Positions 7,754 through 9,026 of a stretch of DNA of 9,026 nt are shown here, piece after piece. This DNA comes from Pseudobdellovibrionaceae bacterium (lineage in GTDB: Bacteria > Bdellovibrionota > Bdellovibrionia > Bdellovibrionales > JAMPXM01). A program made the translations under genes and the position numbers. Under the pieces are notes generated by a model that was not told the origin of the DNA, ran no database searches, and saw nothing but the letters and a program-made list of their open reading frames with translations. The stretch is taken from NCBI GenBank assembly GCA_022843085.1, contig JALHOI010000097.1, positions 1-9,026 on the forward strand, written 5' to 3'. Within the stretch, counting starts at the first letter, position 1. Each line of letters opens with the position of its first letter.

Positions 7754-7756
7754 ACG
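7745..7756. repeat. 12-base perfect palindrome containing both convergent stop codons
   Basis: CGTTCATGAACG reads the same on both strands. The plus-strand SagB-type gene ends CGT TCA TGA and the minus-strand PqqD-like gene also ends CGT TCA TGA, so the genes overlap by six bases and both proteins end in Arg-Ser. It lacks the loop or T-run of an intrinsic terminator. Confidence 0.8.
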
Positions 7757-8026
7757 CTTCGAGATTAACTGAAGCTTAAGTAAATGATCCTTTAACGCAA
7801 TCACATCTTTCTTGGCTGTCGCCTCTGACACGTCGTAATTGTCGCAAACCCATTTAACAATTGATTTGATATCTTTGCCGGCTTTAATGCGATTGAAAAT
7901 TTCAGACGGTAGTCCGTTTTCGAGTTTAAAAAAGACAATTTTGGGATTATCAGGGCGAAACAAAATCGTGTTTCCGAACTCATCTTTGTGAATACTTACT
8001 TTTTTGAGTGAGAAGCTAAACTTCAC
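7748..8026 (-). CDS. PqqD-like protein, candidate RiPP recognition element (RRE)
   Basis: 92 residues from GTG 8026, with AGAAGG four bases upstream. The size and order fit PqqD: an N-terminal three-strand region (FSLKKVSIHKDEFGNTILFRP) followed by helices with GLPSEIFNRIKAGKDIKSIVKWV, the DVSEATAKKDV helix and the terminal LKDHLLKLQLI helix, typical of the PqqD winged-helix fold. RRE proteins bind the leader of a precursor peptide and present it to modifying enzymes. It lies 37 bases downstream of the YcaO gene on the same strand, so it is probably co-transcribed with it and may serve as that enzyme's leader-binding partner (inference). By hand count this gene is about 38% GC, clearly lower than its neighbours, which may mark recent acquisition or relaxed codon use. 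No metal or catalytic motifs are expected or seen. Other small winged-helix families remain possible. Confidence 0.75.
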   Translation of the reverse strand: MKFSFSLKKVSIHKDEFGNTILFRPDNPKIVFFKLENGLPSEIFNRIKAGKDIKSIVKWVCDNYDVSEATAKKDVIALKDHLLKLQLISKRS

Positions 8027-8063
8027 AAAACCTTCTTTCCTGTAGTCCGTTTCGACAATTCAT

Positions 8064-8945
8064 CTATCCCATCGGGTGCGGAAGGTCGCCGAACGGTGAG
8101 GGTCCAAAATAGAAATCCAAGAGATTCGTGCGGTAAACGGCCGCAACATGCAGCCCGGTCGCATCGGTCCCAAGAGGGGCCGGCAAATCTCTAATCGCAA
8201 ATCGTACCGGCTTAGCGGGCCTAGGGGCGCCTTTTGTCTCAAGCCACTTTACGGTGTGCCTTGCGTACGCGGGATCCATCGAAAGTGCGAGGTGATCACT
8301 AGGAAGGTTCTTCGTGGTCTTCACGAATTTCTTAATTGTCATAGGCGATATTGGTTTTAATTCGTGATGAGCGCGCACCATCGCCACTTCTCGAACTGCG
8401 CGAGACAGTGCCGCCTGTGTCGAGCCCGCACATCCCGTACTCAAGATTACACCGCCGCTGCGGAGAACTAAAGCCGCAAGTCCAACTTTCAACTTTGAAT
8501 CGGCGCTGGGTAGAGTTCTAAAAATCCATCTCTCACCACGCAGACTCTGGCACTCGGGTTTGACGCGGGTTGTGGTGGTGCCATGACCAAAGTGCCAACT
8601 CCACAAAAAAGCGTCGCGCTCAATTCGCTCGCGATAGGCGTTGCGATGCGCTTGCCTTCGATCGGGGTGGGCCGCGTAGCCATTCGTCGAGCGAACTAAT
8701 CGCTTGGCCTGTGGGCCTGTCAGTGCTGCAACACGCTCGATGCATTCGGAAAATGCGATCTGCAGACCGGTTTCAGCTTTCTTGGAAACACCGAATCCGA
8801 ACGATTCGTAACCGCGGGCTCGAAGTCTCAATACGATACACTTGAAACCAGGTAGCCATGGGCCCAGCCCGAAACGCGTTTCACCGATTTCAAATCGGTT
8901 TCGATTCTCATAAATCCACACCGCGATTTCGGACTTGAATATCAT
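8064..8945 (-). CDS. Short YcaO-domain protein (TOMM/RiPP ATP-dependent enzyme)
   Basis: 293 residues from ATG 8945, with no clear Shine-Dalgarno sequence upstream. YcaO features in order: FGFGVSKKAETGLQIAFSEC with Glu67 and Glu70-Arg71 (the S-E-x-x-E-R helix), STNGYAAHPDRRQAHRNAY leading to IERDAF with Glu109, a late helix STQAALSRAVREV with Glu186, and a C-terminus ending DLPHPMG, similar to the proline-rich ends of azoline-forming YcaO proteins. These glutamates are where the family coordinates ATP and Mg. YcaO enzymes activate a backbone amide with ATP to make azolines, amidines or thioamides. Most are about 400 residues or more, so this is a compact form with a very short N-terminal part and a short central region. 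No E1-like or TfuA partner is fused or adjacent in the window. The following PqqD-like gene is probably in the same operon. The YcaO call is secure; the exact chemistry is not. Confidence 0.85.
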   Translation of the reverse strand: MIFKSEIAVWIYENRNRFEIGETRFGLGPWLPGFKCIVLRLRARGYESFGFGVSKKAETGLQIAFSECIERVAALTGPQAKRLVRSTNGYAAHPDRRQAHRNAYRERIERDAFLWSWHFGHGTTTTRVKPECQSLRGERWIFRTLPSADSKLKVGLAALVLRSGGVILSTGCAGSTQAALSRAVREVAMVRAHHELKPISPMTIKKFVKTTKNLPSDHLALSMDPAYARHTVKWLETKGAPRPAKPVRFAIRDLPAPLGTDATGLHVAAVYRTNLLDFYFGPSPFGDLPHPMG

Positions 8946-8952
8946 GCATTGA

Positions 8953-8964
8953 TAGTAGCTACTA
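8953..8964. promoter_or_regulatory. 12-base palindrome, candidate operator in the divergent ycaO/8993 intergenic region
   Basis: TAGTAGCTACTA is a perfect dyad located in the 47-base gap between the ycaO start (8945) and the start at 8993. Its centre is 13 bases before the YcaO ATG and about 35 bases before the TTG, so a bound protein could control both genes. No regulator is encoded in the window, and a 12-base dyad can occur by chance. Confidence 0.35.
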
Positions 8965-8980
8965 GATACACCACCTTTTC

Positions 8981-8988
8981 AAGGAGAG
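8981..8988 (+). promoter_or_regulatory. Ribosome binding site for the gene starting at 8993
   Basis: AAGGAGAG is a near-consensus Shine-Dalgarno sequence four bases before TTG 8993. It is the strongest evidence that the truncated frame at the right edge is a real gene. Confidence 0.7.
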
Positions 8989-8992
8989 AGTT

Positions 8993-9026
8993 TTGAAAAC
9001 GCTCGCCCTCTTTACCGTCACAATAT
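8993..9026 (+). CDS. Start of a probable exported protein or precursor, cut by window edge
   Basis: TTG start followed by 10 complete codons giving M-KTLALFTVTI, one Lys then a hydrophobic run, the beginning of a typical signal peptide or membrane anchor. It is preceded by a strong ribosome binding site and is divergent from the YcaO gene. What follows cannot be seen. In this position it could be a secreted substrate for the peptide-modifying enzymes or simply an unrelated exported protein. Confidence 0.55.
   Translation, partial: MKTLALFTVTI

Overview
The window is accessory-looking bacterial DNA of roughly balanced GC, with very frequent TCGA/TTCGAA words. Nearly all of it is coding. The dense gene packing, two secreted serine proteases and TCG-rich serine codons would fit a Bdellovibrionota-like or other exported-protease-rich Gram-negative bacterium. 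That assignment is a weak inference, because no rRNA, tRNA or lineage-specific marker is present.

Left part (1-4028, all minus strand): a subtilisin-family (S8) lipoprotein protease with I9 propeptide, PA insert and intact Asp/His/Ser triad, whose C-terminus runs off the left edge. Further right, and transcribed in the same direction, a trypsin-like exported protease overlaps by ATGA with a second exported gene. That second gene resembles the Lnb-N/DUF4105 thiol-hydrolase family and is interrupted by a single in-frame TGA. The 201-base gap 2053-2253 and the 177-base gap 4029-4205 hold no convincing gene.

Middle (4206-6468, minus strand): a GT-B glycosyltransferase (GT4-like) overlaps by 11 bases with an aspartyl/asparaginyl beta-hydroxylase-like Fe(II)/2-oxoglutarate enzyme, so the two are probably made as a pair.

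Right part (6503-8945): a SagB-type FMN dehydrogenase on the plus strand meets, tail to tail, a minus-strand pair consisting of a PqqD-like domain protein (candidate RiPP recognition element) and a short YcaO enzyme. YcaO, RRE and SagB dehydrogenase are parts of azol(in)e RiPP (TOMM) pathways. Together with the adjacent hydroxylase and glycosyltransferase, this looks like an undescribed peptide-modification locus. No precursor peptide and no E1-like/ThiF or TfuA partner is visible. A gene with a strong ribosome binding site and a signal-peptide-like start begins at 8993, divergent from ycaO, and leaves the window after 11 codons.

Proposed working model (inference): YcaO plus the RRE protein install azolines or another backbone change on a substrate encoded just outside the window, and the SagB protein oxidises them. 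The hydroxylase and glycosyltransferase may decorate the same or another product. The proteases may be unrelated secreted enzymes or may process the export product.
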